From Alentia gelatinosa (taxonomy: Eukaryota > Annelida > Polychaeta > Phyllodocida > Polynoidae), in contig OX465592.1 of NCBI GenBank assembly GCA_950022655.1, forward strand, positions 5,229,544-5,293,543: a stretch of DNA of 64,000 bases, written 5' to 3'. Shown here piece by piece: positions 11,671-23,039 of this stretch. The notes beneath the pieces are model-generated. The model was not told where the DNA came from. It searched no databases and saw nothing but the letters and a program-made list of their open reading frames with translations. Numbering within the stretch: the stretch's first letter is position 1; each line of letters begins with the position of its first letter. The translations under genes were made by a program, and so were the position numbers.

Positions 11671-12968
11671 CTACGTGCTGGCGGGGGGCTGCGTCTTACT
11701 GGCAGACACCACAGTCGTCGTGGCCAGGTTGAACGCCGGCTGCGCTGACGTCAGACCCGGAGTCGACAAACTCAGGCTGAAGTCCGGGCTCGAGTTCTCC
11801 ACCTCCCCACTAGAGGTCGCAGCGATCATGGCTCCAAGGTCAGTCTGAATGAAGCTTTGCAGCGGGAAGGCCAACTTCATCCCTTGTGATGCCAAACTGG
11901 CTGCCAGGCTCTGCTGTGTGGTGCTTGTTTGCTGTGGTTGTTGCCGTTGCTGTTGTTGGGATGTTGTTTGGTGTTGCTGTTGTTGTTGCTGCTGTTGTTG
12001 TTGATGCTGTAACAATGGAAATCGGTTCTGAAAACGAATTTGATTTTGATTGGAAACTGTGCCCACATGGCCCCACTGCACGGTGGAAGCCGCTGTGGTT
12101 GTGATGGGGACGGTTAGGGGCTGAGCCGCCAGTGCTTGGCTAACATTCTGCGTAATAGTGATATTCGGAGCTATGGAATTGTTGGAGGCCAGTGAGGTGG
12201 CACTGTTATAGCAAGGTGCAGGAGCCAATGTTGCACGGTCACCACCCCTACTTAATGCTGCATGTTGTTGCTGTTGCTGTTGTTGTTCTTGTTGCTGCTG
12301 TTGTTGTTGCTGGAGGTGGTCGGCCAGCAGTGCCCTCTGTTGGGTACTGCTGACACTACTCACTGTCGGTATGAGAGTCCCCTGCGGGCCAAGGGTGAAG
12401 GCCGTCAGCCCAGCAGGCAAACCCTGGATGTGCAGCCCCTGGGGCAGCTGAGCGCCAGCAAACTGAGTCTGGATGACAGCTGGCAGCTGCGGCTGTTGCT
12501 GTTGTTGTCCTTGTAGCTGGCCTTGGCTACGTAAAACCTGCAGTGTTTGTAGGGTGGTCTGTGGGGCACGCTGAAGCTGCGATACCACAGTCGGGCTGCC
12601 AGCCGCAGCCACACCGTTCCCACCTTGGTGATTGTTCACCTCGCTGACCACAGTCATGTTCGCACTGGAGAAGGCCTGCGAGAAATTACTGAGATCCGAA
12701 GCAGAAATGCTACTGGCAAGGTCATTGATGTTGTCCTGATTGAGGTCATCGTCCAGATGGCTCGGACTCAAGTCCTGCTGCAGAATCTGATCTGCAATTT
12801 GTTTGGCGATCTCATCCTCCTGGTCGTGTTCCCCGAGAAGCATTGTCCCTCCCTGCGAGAGCTGCTTCAGCGACTGTTTGAAACTGTCTACATCCTGCGA
12901 GGCTTCAGCCAGCGCTCTCTCCAGTTCTTCAGCTTCTTCTTTGGAGGGCAGGAATTCGCCATTCTTGC
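11671..12968 (-). other. INO80D: INO80D last coding exon with two polyglutamine tracts
   Basis: The exon encodes 432 codons including the stop. The conserved part is at the start (SGKNGEFLPSKEEAEELERA, matching human GKNGDLLPTTEEAEELERAL). Glutamine-rich tracts follow, encoded by mixed CAG/CAA codons: one near 12260-12320 and a second near 11920-12010. The remainder is Thr/Ser/Gln/Ala-rich and predicted disordered, like the human C-terminus. Mixed codons make the tracts less prone to slippage than pure CAG. Confidence 0.9.
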
Positions 12969-15900
12969 CTGAAAAGGTGAAATCGTTATTTTATTTGTTG
13001 TATACGCATGTCCATTCACAATCGCACACTTACAGATTCTTTCTTGGTTATGAACGCTATCGCAGGATTACAAAAAAACAAGAATGAAAGTCGGGACTGA
13101 GGAAAAAAAAATCAGAAATTTAATGAGCTATATAAAAAGAGAACCATTTCTAACATTTTTTGGAACCGAATGGCTACAAATTATATATATATATATATTC
13201 TAAAACTACAAGTGTTGTCGCTGTATCGGAAATGTCAGAATTCCGTCAATTGTCGGAAAACTTGCATCAGTAAGAAACATAAGATATTTCTCTTGGTAGT
13301 TTGTTTCAAAGAAAAGAAGAACGGAGTGGATACACATAAAAAGAAGCTGTAAACCAGGACATATTTGTATCTGAGAGGAATACTAAAAAGAAACTGCAAC
13401 GAGATCCATAGCCACTGAAAATATGCCATGAGATAATTCCCCACCTAGCTTTAAATGACCCTTTCACACTTACTCAACTCCCCGAGGCCTGGTCCACTGA
13501 AGATATCGAAAGCCTCTTCGGGCAGACGAGTCAAGACATCATGTAAATCGTGTTCGTCCAAGAAATTTGTCGCCTGCTCTGAGTCGATGGGCAGGTCAAG
13601 GTTCTTTGCTATTGCACCTGAGAGAGAGACAGCTTCACATGTTAATACTGATTCATTTAGCTGATATCAACTGGAAACCAAGATGGAGGCCATTGTTTTA
13701 CTGATCTTACTCTGGTTAACCTTTGTTTCTAAAATTATTGATGTTACTGTGAATTTATGGTCTATTTAGAAAAAAAGTAGAAATGTGAAAGTTTTAGATT
13801 TATCTCACATATCAGGAAAACATTTAGGATATATGTTTTTTAATATTTAGTTACACTGATTATTAAACTGCCATTATAACTTTACCTGGAGATAATGCAA
13901 CTCCGAGGTCATCCATCTTGTCAAGGTCATGCGTGATATCCTTGAGATCGCGTAGGTCCTTTGTGACCTCCAGAGGAACAACAGGCCCTACAGGGAGCTT
14001 CGGGGTCACGGTGGAGGTTGCTGATGATGGTGGTGTTGGTGAAGAAAGCACGGCTGCTGCGACCGAGGTAGTGATTGGTAAACTGACAGTCACCTTGGGC
14101 AGCACCGGCTCTGGCTTGACAGAAGGCTTCGGTGGTGACCGGCTTGGTGATATGTCATCCGGCATTGCTGGGGGAGAAATTAGAGATCACATTTATTCAA
14201 CTTCAGGTGAGCAAATGAGCCGAGGATATTGCATCTTGAAAATCATCTATGATACAGTAACCTCTTATATGAATATTGGGATCAAAAACCTTTCTGCGTA
14301 ACGTTTTCGTCTCGCTTTCCCGGGCGGGGGTGTGTTCGACCGTACATTATTTAGAAAATTAGTCGCTTAAGCGGATCGCACATCTTTCTAACTTATATGA
14401 ATATTGTTTGCAAGGAAATACTCTTGAGTTAATCCAAGAACAGGTTACGGTTTAAAGACTTTGTCATAAAATAATTCACAAATAAGGCATGGACTGCAAG
14501 GCTCTGGCACCAGAAGCAGAGACACTGTAAATCTGAGAGACATGCACTCCATCTCAGACTCTCTACAGGAACCAGTCCCCGGCTTGTTGGTTTGCTCACC
14601 AGTGTTTCCCGTGGGCTCGAGAGGAGGCATGGGTTTCTGTGGACGGACGTTTCGCCGCTGATTCTTTTTCTTCTTTCCTTTCTTGGGCGGCCGCGTCAGA
14701 GCTGAGGGCTTTGTCTTCTTCCGGGGCTTCTTGGGCCGAGGTTCAGGGTTTTTATTATAATTATCCTGAATAAAGAGTAAGAAGAATCAGTATTTTCTTA
14801 GCCTTTACTTATCTAAGTATAGCTTAGAAGTATTTACAAGCTATATAGCGATACTACAAAATGATGTTTTGATATATAAGAATTTACAATTAAATACATC
14901 TCAGAGAAAATATCAGTAGATAATATCAAAACTAGCCACTGGTGGAGACAGTCCTAAAAACACTGTCACTGGTGGAGACACCCACACCGAGAACATGGGA
15001 ACAAGTGACACAGTCACGAAGAATGTGAGAAGAGGACTCACAGCCTTGGCGGCATGTTCCGGACACAGAGGCAGCTCGTGGCGAATGTCGAAGACCGGTA
15101 CACAGCACTGAGAGTTGTCGGAGAACTTGGCGGTACAATGGTCGAATATCTGCTGATCAGCACACTGCATGATATCTAAGCCATTTGTTAAGGTCTAAAA
15201 TAACTGGCCTAGGCCATAGAAACTTATTCAGTTTCAAGTATTTCTTGTTGAAGGAAAAGGATGTTTCAGAGTTCTGGTTTAGAGTACTTGAACACCAACA
15301 ATATCAGAAAGGCAGTAACATTACATTAAGTGTTTATCTTTCATAAATAAAGGGATAGTTCATCCAATTACCAGAGAAGAATCTTCATTGATCATTATAC
15401 AATACGTTCATAAAAAAACCTTCTCTATTGCATTTCTCAGTGCGTAAAGGATACGTTCGACACAGTGGTTCGTGAAGGGCAGCGCAGTGCTCTGACAGCT
15501 TTCCTCATTCTCATCGCCGCTGAAGTTGCACTGCTCCCTACTTGGGGCTGGGTAGCATCTGCAACAAGCAAAAAAATGTTCATAAACCAGGGAAGACTGA
15601 TTATCACACAAATATATGTACACTGACTATCAGTTACAACTCAATACGTCAGTATATTCTCACATATATATGACTATTCAAACAGTTCTAACTAATGTTA
15701 GATCCTCCACTGCAGAAGACTCATGACAGTGAGCTATCGGTTAGTTAGAAGACTCAGTCAATTGGGAAGATCCGGTCTAGAAGAAGCCTTTCCTCTGCTA
15801 CATACGTAAACAAGAAATTCACCTCCCACCACTCAATATCATTACTTTTTTCTTGCAGATCTTTAAGCCTGAGCAACATTAGACTCAAGAAGCCTTTCTC

Positions 15901-18900
15901 GCAGACTCTACTTAATCTTAGAGTTAGTTGCCATGACCTTCTGGTGACCTGTGAGGTGAGGAGACTTACCGTTTCTTGACCGGTGGCTGACGGCGGATCT
16001 CCAACACCGTGTTACTCGTTGCCTCAGCGCTGTGCTTGGCGGCCACCAGCAGCGACTGCAGCGCCTTCTCCTGGAAGCAGCGGTAACTGCTGTTGACCCG
16101 CTGACCTTGGCGGAGCTGAGAGAACTGTCGACGGAGACGTGCACGGAGCAGCCCCAGGCGCGCCGTGCGTGTGAATAGTGGAGACGAGTCATCACTGCAA
16201 GAAACAGGCACATTGTTAATGTCTGAATAGTCTGAACATGACCTATGGAATTTTACAAAGACACATATATACACATACTTCATCAGTTAACAAAAACACA
16301 TTCATACATTATTTACTACTCTACAAACACACACATACATTTATAGATATTTAACTACTCTACAAACAAATTCATTTATACATACTTCACTACTCTACAA
16401 AAACACATACATTTATACATACTTTGCTCCTCCACAGACATATACATACTTCACAACTTTACAAAGAAAACATACATTTAAACATAATTTACTACTCTAC
16501 AATGACACACATACACTCTACTTTATTTATATGTTGATTTGTTGGGCTGAATGGTTACCTACTATATCTAAAACGGTAGAATTTTGTGATATCCGCTTGA
16601 AGTTGTTGCCGTACATAGAGACAGAGTGAACCCGGCCTGGGCCTGGAGATTGAAGGGCCACGAGAGTGAGATTCTCGTACAGTACTTAACTGAATCCTGC
16701 TACTATTTTTTGTTTTTCTCTACACAGATGTACTTCTACTCTTATGATTTGTTTCTAGATGTACTAAAAACGTTATTTGGAAGTGTAATTTTCCGATCTC
16801 CTTTCCTTGAGAGAAAGCAATGAGATCACATTTCGCTGGTTGCCCTTTCAAAACTCCGCTGATACCCCTCCCCCCCCCCCCCCCCCCCCCACCCACCGAC
16901 CACTACGCTGGTTCCCGTGGTATCCATCATCAGAGCGTCCATCTGGGAACGCGAGTGTCTGGGGTTCAAGCCCCGCTCTTGGCAGTCCTACATCTCATTT
17001 TTCAAATATTTTTAGGACTCGGACTCGACGAAGTCGCTAGTTCTTTAAAAAAAAAACACTTGAATATGGGGATGAGAAACATGTGACTCACTCATCGTCT
17101 TCAGCCTCCTCGTCAGATGACGGCACATACCAGTTCTTCTGCCACGGGAGCTCCTCATTATAATCACTGTCATCTGAAGTGTCGTCTACACCTGAATGAC
17201 AGTTACAACAGTCAGTACCCACCCAGAAGGTCATACGACAAGTTTAATACAATACGAAGTACCCAGCTAGAGGTCATACATCAAGTTTAATACAATACTA
17301 AGTACTCGCCCGTAGTGTCAAATGACAAGTTTAATACAATACTAAGTACTCGCCCGTAGTGTCAAACGACAAGTTTAATACAATACTAAGTACTCGCCCG
17401 TAGTGTCAAATGACAAGTTTAATACAATACTAAGTACTCGCCCGTAGTGTCAAATGACAAGTTTAATACAATACTAAGTACTCGCCCGTAGGGTCAAACG
17501 ACAAGTTTAATACATTACTAAGAACCCACCCACAGTGTCATACAAGAAATTTAATACATTACTAAGTACTGGCCCACAGTGTCATACAAGTTTAATACAA
17601 TACTAAGAACCCACCCATAATGTTATATGATAATTTTAATACAATACTAAGTACCTACCCATAGTGTCATACAAAAAGTTTAACACAAGTCAATGCTCAA
17701 CACAAATGTTGGTTCATTGTTCACATATCTGAAGGACAGTTGCTAAAAAACTTAAATTTCTGGACACATTTCTGAATACTTGCACCTTTGTGCTTACACA
17801 TGTCATGTTTTTGTGTTCTATGCCCCCTTACTAGCTAGAACAACTGACGAACTGCCTGCCCCTGATGAAGAAACTGCCCTGCTTACTGAATGGTAGGAGA
17901 TCCATGTTCTGCATCTTCTGACTCGCATGATAGGCATACACTTTCACTGACGAGTGTCGTTTGAGACGTTTCTTGGCCTCCCGCCCAGTCAGAAGGTTCC
18001 GTGGCCTTTTTGGCCTGAGAGTACAATTCGTCGGGATTGGAGACTTCACCACTGCACTTGTGCTGGGCAGTGACGGTGTGGTGGGCAGTGCCTGTATACT
18101 GGGCAGCGACGGTGTGGTGGGCAGCGGCAAGACGCAGGTGGCAGTGGAGGTGGTGACGGTTGTCGTTACGGGGCCCTGGCCTGTGAGGGTGGTGGTAGGT
18201 ACAGGGTGTGGGTATGCGGGGGGTGGACGAGACGGTATGCTGGGCCCGAGTGGCAGCGGAGACAATCCGCTCACCGGACTACATCCTGTCTGTGGCTGCT
18301 GAAACTGCTGCTTCTGTAAGCAATGAGTGAAACTTGAATAACATTCTCTATATAAATACACGGCAGGCCATAAACAACAAACTGATGCTTCAGAGTAATG
18401 CACGAGCAGACAGAAGCAAATTAATTACATCACTCTCCATGTAAAGATTCTGCAGTACACACATATACATACAGAAGAACCCCGTCTAACGGACACCCCG
18501 CGTTAATGGACACCTTTGCTCAGAACGGATCCCTCTTTGAGATGTTTATGTTAACCCCGTGTAAGCGGAAACCCCGCATATGCTGACATTTTGGCCCGTA
18601 ATGAAGGGTGTCTACTGACTGTATAGATAAAGGGACTTTTAACCTCTTTGGGGAGTGTATAATCAATGCTGGTTTTCAGGAAAAAATTAAGAAAGAGATT
18701 TGTTAATTTTTCTCCACAAGGAAAGAATTCGTTCTACATGTTCCTAGACTATGTTAACATCACAACTTCCTTCCTCCCTGCAACACAGCTAAATCAAAAG
18801 GTCTGACTCGCTATCACTTATCCGGAACAACTTGAGCTGGACAATAACTACTTATCTACAATGATAAACCTGGAACCACCTTTTAGCAACTGTAAAGGTT

Positions 18901-21900
18901 CTAGAGATGAAAATAGATATTGAGATGATACATTTCTTGCATGTTATCAATATGAATTACTCGCACTTGCATTACTTTGTAAAGAATCTCTCATATGACT
19001 CAAATGTGAACAATTCAAAACAAATATAGAGAATGTTCTATTAACTGTCAACTAATTTACAGGCGGAATGTGGTATCAATGTCTGGGTATGTGGTTTTCA
19101 CTCGGGAATACCTGAATACGTTATCTGGGTTTTTGTTCGGGAACACCTGAATATGTTATTTGGATTATCACACGAGGACACCTTAATGTGTTATGTAGGT
19201 TTTCACTCGGGGGATACCTGAAATTGTTATTTGGATTTTACTTGGGAATACCTGAATATGTTATTTGGGTTTTCGCTCAGGAATACTTAAATACGTTACC
19301 TGGGTTTTCACTAAATGATACCTGAATATATTATCTGGGTTTTCAATAAATGATACCTGGATGTGTTATCTGAGTTTTTCACTCGGGGATACCTGGAGGT
19401 GTTCTCACTCGGAAATACCTGTTACTTGTGAGCTTAAAAAAAGGGTTTGTTTGGGAAGTTTAACGTCCAATTTGTTCAATTGGTGTTCGACAAATAATTG
19501 AACCCCGTTCAATGCTGTTTCTGTCTTGTTAACAAATTGGAACATCTCCCTCACAAGTGTTAATTCCCAGTTTACTTCTTGACCATGAAAAGACTACTCA
19601 CTTGCACTTGGTGCAGCTGTTGCATGAAGGGAGATTTCTGCGGCTCGTGTTTGAGCTGGCTGGTGCATGTGGCTGAGGGTGCGGGGTGTGGGTACGGGGG
19701 AGGCAGCACCCCCTGACTGACACGCTCAGACGGCCTGCCTGCTAATGACACACATGGCTGATGATGAGGTATAGGTACCGACACAGGCAACGATGATGGA
19801 GAAGATGAAGATGACGATACAGGGGCTGTCGTGGAAGCCACGGGGAACTCCGGTACATGGTGCTGTAGACCCCGACTCGGAGTAACCATTGCAGCAACAG
19901 CCACTGATGTCTCAGGGGGCTGGGAGACTTTGGGCGGGGAGGCGGCCCGGGCCGGAGACAGATGTGCCGGCACATGGCTACTGCTCACCGCCACCGAGCT
20001 GGGCGATGCCTGCTCGCACTCAGACTGGCCTGCAGATTTGTGGCTACTGTTCAGCTGTAGTTGCAAGTGTTGTTTTTGCTGCTGGTGTTGCAGCTGTGCA
20101 CTGACGGTGTGTGCGGTGGGTGGTGGCGCCGGAGTGTGGTGCAGCAAGTGGCGGGGTAGTCCGATGGGAATTGAGGTAATGGCAGCAGAGTCAGATTTCA
20201 ACATGTTGGACAGAGCATTCTTCACGTTCACATTCAGTGTTGAGCATGGGAATGGCAGCTTTGGTGACGCCATCGGGTCAGGCGTCAGTGCCGTCTGCAG
20301 CACGGACACGACACTGGAGTTCCCTGACCCGGACCCGCAGCCTGCCGGAAGTGGCGACAACTGCGGCTGTGGCGTCGATGGCTGGTGCTCTGGCGTAGCC
20401 TGGTTACTACTACTCTGTCCCTGATTCTTTTTCAGCTTGTCCTTGATTTTGTTCTGTGCTATTCGGGTCTGGAGCTGGTTCATTGTGCGCGAGCTGCGCG
20501 TCGACGACCGCGACTTGGAGTCCTGTTTCAACTTCACTTCCGGTTTGACGCGCGCTCGCTCGAGTTTCTCTGCCAGCTCCGGGTACAGCTTGGCGATGGG
20601 CACCGCTGCCTGTGTCGCTGACGACGATGATGTTGAGCCATGATTGCTGTTTTCTGGTGTAGACACCTTGCTGCTGCAGCTGACGCCTCTGTCCGGGCCG
20701 GCACTGCTGGCAGCTGGCGAGCAAGTGACTGGCAGCGGCAGCGAGCATGGCAGCGTGCAGTTCACAGACACATGGTTGGCTGGGGGAGAGTCAGTGACAG
20801 GGGCTGGCCCTGCCTGCACCGGACTCGGTGCCGGCTTCAGCGGCTCAGAGTCCGGGAAAGCATACGGATCATCCAGATCCTCTTCTTCAGGGCCATTTTC
20901 CTTCTGACACAAGTTGAACTTGGTCTTGAGGCGGTCCTGGAGAGTCATTCGGTTGTCCAACATGTTGCTGACTGTTGAGTTAATGGTGGAGACACCTTGC
21001 GGCGAGTGCCCCGCATGGTTCGGGGGCTCCTTAGAGAGAACCGGGGCAGCGGCCTGCACATTGTTCACATGCTGCTGATGCTGTGGCTGCACCTTCACCT
21101 TTTTCTCCTTTTTATTGGTTCCACTCACCACTTGCAAGTGATTATTGCAGTACCTGCCCAAACAGAAACAAAACAATAATTAGTGCATACAAGTATAGGT
21201 AGAAGAGGAGCATTTTTCAAAGTTGTGATAAATAAAAGTAACTTACTACAGAAAACAAATATTACTAAATATATATTCTTACAATCTAAATACTCTTATT
21301 ATTTTGTATTACATCCAAATCCAGAAACTTTGGCACCAATATGTTTCGCACAATTTCCAAGCTTTCTTTGTGGAGGTAGTTCCTTAGGCTATTTCTATAG
21401 ATAAAATATATTAGTATAGATTCCTGAAAATAGAATAAATGATTTTATTTTCCGTTACTTATAGAATATATCTCAAAATTCAGTGGATATTTATGATAAA
21501 TATAATCTGTAATTCATTGCTTGTACTGTTTCCGGTATTTTGTCAAGTTCTAATGTGTAACAACAGGAAATTGGGAACATGCCTGGAACGAATACCAGAG
21601 AACTTCCCCCAAAACCAAGCTACCCCCAGGTTTTCTTGCCTCATTTTTGTTCTCCTGTATTAAACCAGCGACCAATATATTACACTTCAATTCCTATTTA
21701 TATGCTTTCGTGAGGTTTGGAGTGTAGACCAAAGGCATCACATGCAATGTCATTATCTGATCTACGGCTACAAGAAAACGTCAAAATTAATTCCATATGA
21801 AAATATACTGAAATTAATGTGCTACTTCTCCTAAACAGGGCGACTTCTCCCTTAAATAAAAAAAATTGTGGAATTACGGGGCAACTTGGTTTCGGGGCGA

Positions 21901-22578
21901 GTTCTCCAGTAAGCTCGAGAAGGACTGCTTCAAGATAGACTGGAGAGCGTACCGGCGGAATACTTTTTACTGTTTTTTTCCTCTGTATTCTCCTGTCTAT
22001 TTGTATGTTCATATACTTTATTGCCTACTTCATCTCGATGTAAAATGCCATGTTATAGAGAAGTGCATGAAAAACTCGACCAATATTGAAAGGTACTGAT
22101 AATATTTTTTTTTCGGTTGTGATTAGAAGTGTATGTGCCACATATTCTTAACTGATAATAACTATCGTTCTATATTTACTATATACCCGAAAATTAATTT
22201 TTAAAAAACAACTAATATTTTAGCCAATCCGTCTGGAACAGTGTTCCATATTTTACCGTACGGAACTGCTATTCCGTACCTTATTTTTACATTATATGGC
22301 GAAACGGTGCCTACTTACAGTACATACAGCATGGGTGTATAATAAAACAAAAAAACTCACAGCCGCTCATCGTGCTTGGGCACGGGGTTGGAGCAGTTGT
22401 TTCGCGAGTACTTGGTGACGAAGGCGCACGCCTTGAAGGGCGCCGAGGGGTCCTCGAGGATGTGGCGCGCGCAGAAGGCGTAGCCGTTGAGGCGGCGCTG
22501 CCGACATAGCTTGGCCGAGAAGGAGCAGAGCGGCTTGTGGTCCAGCGCTGAGAAATGGATATTCTTACCGACGAACAT
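11671..22578 (-). CDS. INO80D: INO80 complex subunit D
   Basis: Eleven coding exons, in transcript order: 22361-22578, 19602-21153, 17887-18313, 17092-17191, 15970-16194, 15455-15558, 15042-15175, 14600-14765, 13886-14167, 13474-13617, 11671-12968. Every junction is GT-AG and every phase matches, giving 1549 codons against about 1027 in human. INO80D is a metazoan-specific subunit of the INO80 ATP-dependent nucleosome remodeller in the nucleus. Evidence: the N-terminus MFVGKNIHFSALDHKPLCSF matches human MYEGKHIHFSEVDNKPLCSY. Two Cys/His modules (residues 18-78 and about 841-920) follow the zf-C3Hc3H pattern shared with KANSL2. A Lys-rich basic block lies near residues 930-960, and the block EEAEELERAL occurs near 1130. 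The extra length lies mainly in Ser/Pro/Gln/His-rich exons 2, 3 and 11. The ATG at 22578 aligns with the human start and has an in-frame TAG 36 bases upstream. Confidence 0.95.
15042..15558 (-). other. INO80D: INO80D exons 6-7, second Cys/His module
   Basis: Exon 6 (15455-15558) and exon 7 (15042-15175) join through an unusual donor, GAAC|GTATCC, to the acceptor GGCTTAG. The joined text ...TNHCVEHIMQCADQQIFD then HCTAKFSDNSQCCVPVFDI aligns with human TRHCFQHILLNHSQQLFS then SCTAKFADGQQCSVPVFDI, which fixes both splice sites. The likely zinc ligands are the Cys of SCQSTALPF, the NHC pair, the HC of HCTAKF, the QCC pair and CPEH near the exon end. Confidence 0.9.
16260..16520. repeat. degenerate ACATACATTTA / CTACTCTACAAA tandem repeat
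   Basis: About five loose copies of a 40-50 bp unit with CACATACATTTATA and TACTCTACAAA lie directly upstream, in transcript sense, of INO80D exon 5 (acceptor edge 16194), inside intron 4. Confidence 0.6.
16870..17000 (+). repeat. poly(C) tract followed by a tRNA-related SINE-like segment
   Basis: A run of 21 C begins at 16870. After it, GAGCGTCCATCTGGGAACGCG and then GGGGTTCAAGCCCCG form a B-box-like hairpin (GGTTCAAGCCC). The latter resembles a tRNA T arm, so the stretch may be the remnant of a tRNA-derived SINE. No complete cloverleaf is present, so it is not called as a tRNA gene. Confidence 0.4.
17200..17700. repeat. 44-bp minisatellite abutting INO80D exon 4 acceptor
   Basis: Core units ACTAAGTACTCGCCCGTAG with TGTCAAATGACAAGTTTAAT recur exactly every 44 bases at 17297, 17341 and 17385 and onward. 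About ten copies are present and diverge toward both ends. The array begins roughly 10-30 bases upstream (in transcript sense) of the exon 4 acceptor at 17191/17192, so it overlaps the polypyrimidine and branch-point region. Confidence 0.85.
18471..18623. mobile_element. mariner-like MITE family D, copy 2
   Basis: The left end ACAGAAGAACCCCGTCTAAC and right end GGGTGTCTACTGACTGTA match the family seen at 5.10 kb. The interior GTTAACCCCGTGTAAGCGG is also shared. It lies in INO80D intron 2. Confidence 0.6.
19070..19415. repeat. minisatellite of about 36 bp in INO80D intron 2
   Basis: About nine degenerate units of GGGTTTTCACTCGGGAATAC followed by CTGAATA(C/T)GTTATCT. The array ends about 190 bases from the donor of exon 2. 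Confidence 0.75.
19602..21153 (-). other. INO80D: INO80D exon 2, long low-complexity coding exon
   Basis: The 1552-base exon completes the first Cys/His module (YCNNHLQV, the last ligands), then carries DDPYAFPDSE, equivalent to human EDPFAFNEED, and a basic segment MNQLQTRIAQNKIKDKLKKN equivalent to KKLQSKLAQNRQRQ. The rest is rich in Ser, Pro, Thr, His and Gln with little predicted structure. It uses an ordinary acceptor (TTTGGGCAG) and donor (CAA|GTGAGT). Human INO80D is much shorter in this region, which accounts for much of the size difference. Confidence 0.9.
22361..22578 (-). other. INO80D: INO80D first coding exon, N-terminal Cys/His module
   Basis: It encodes residues 1-72 and contributes two bases of codon 73. 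Likely zinc ligands are C18, C25, C36 and H39, then C51 and C62, with C75 and H78 supplied by the next exon. Spacings C-x6-C-x10-C-x2-H and C-x10-C-x12-C-x2-H match the human protein. Upstream, the acceptor CCCCCTGACAG at 22624 and an alternative GGGTGCTAG give a short 5' UTR before the ATG. Confidence 0.93.
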
Positions 22579-22666
22579 CACGGACGGGCGGCAGCGGAGG
22601 CCGCGCCTAGCACCCTACATTGGCTGTCAGGGGGAGACACGAAGAGGAACAATCGTCAGTTATTGT

Positions 22667-23035
22667 TAATATTATCATTATATACCTGTGGCAGTATATC
22701 CTACACATACTACCTGCTCCTACCCATGTCGTATTTATATCCGTACGACACCTAGGTGACGTAAAGGGTATGTATATGGCGTACGGGGCATGTACGGTGG
22801 CGAAATCCAAAAACTCGCCCAAAAACAAAGGTAAAGATTGAATATTTCAAGGTATATGATAAAACGAAAACAGGCATACTGTGTCTGTATGTGATACTGT
22901 GTATGTATGTGATAAATACTTGGTAAAATTGACGTTAAAACGAACCTCTGCCTTCGGCATCGGTTCGTTTTAACGTCAATTTTACCAAGTATTTATCACG
23001 TACAGCCACAGTAACCCTGTTTCCGTATAGTACTT
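22667..23035 (+). mobile_element. foldback element, hairpin family A, copy 2
   Basis: The left part is TTATATACCTGTGGCAGTAT and the right part holds a long hairpin. The arms CTTGGTAAAATTGACGTTAA and its perfect complement flank the apex CTCTGCCTTCGGCATC. An outer stem pairs ACGAAAACAGGCATACTGTG with CACAGTAACCCTGTTTCCGT. The inner arms are almost perfectly paired, so this is the youngest-looking copy. It lies just upstream of the INO80D first coding exon. Confidence 0.75.
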
Positions 23036-23039
23036 ATAT

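Noticed and set aside
12262..12516. Poly-leucine plus-strand ORF
   Set aside because: It is the antisense of the INO80D polyglutamine tract.
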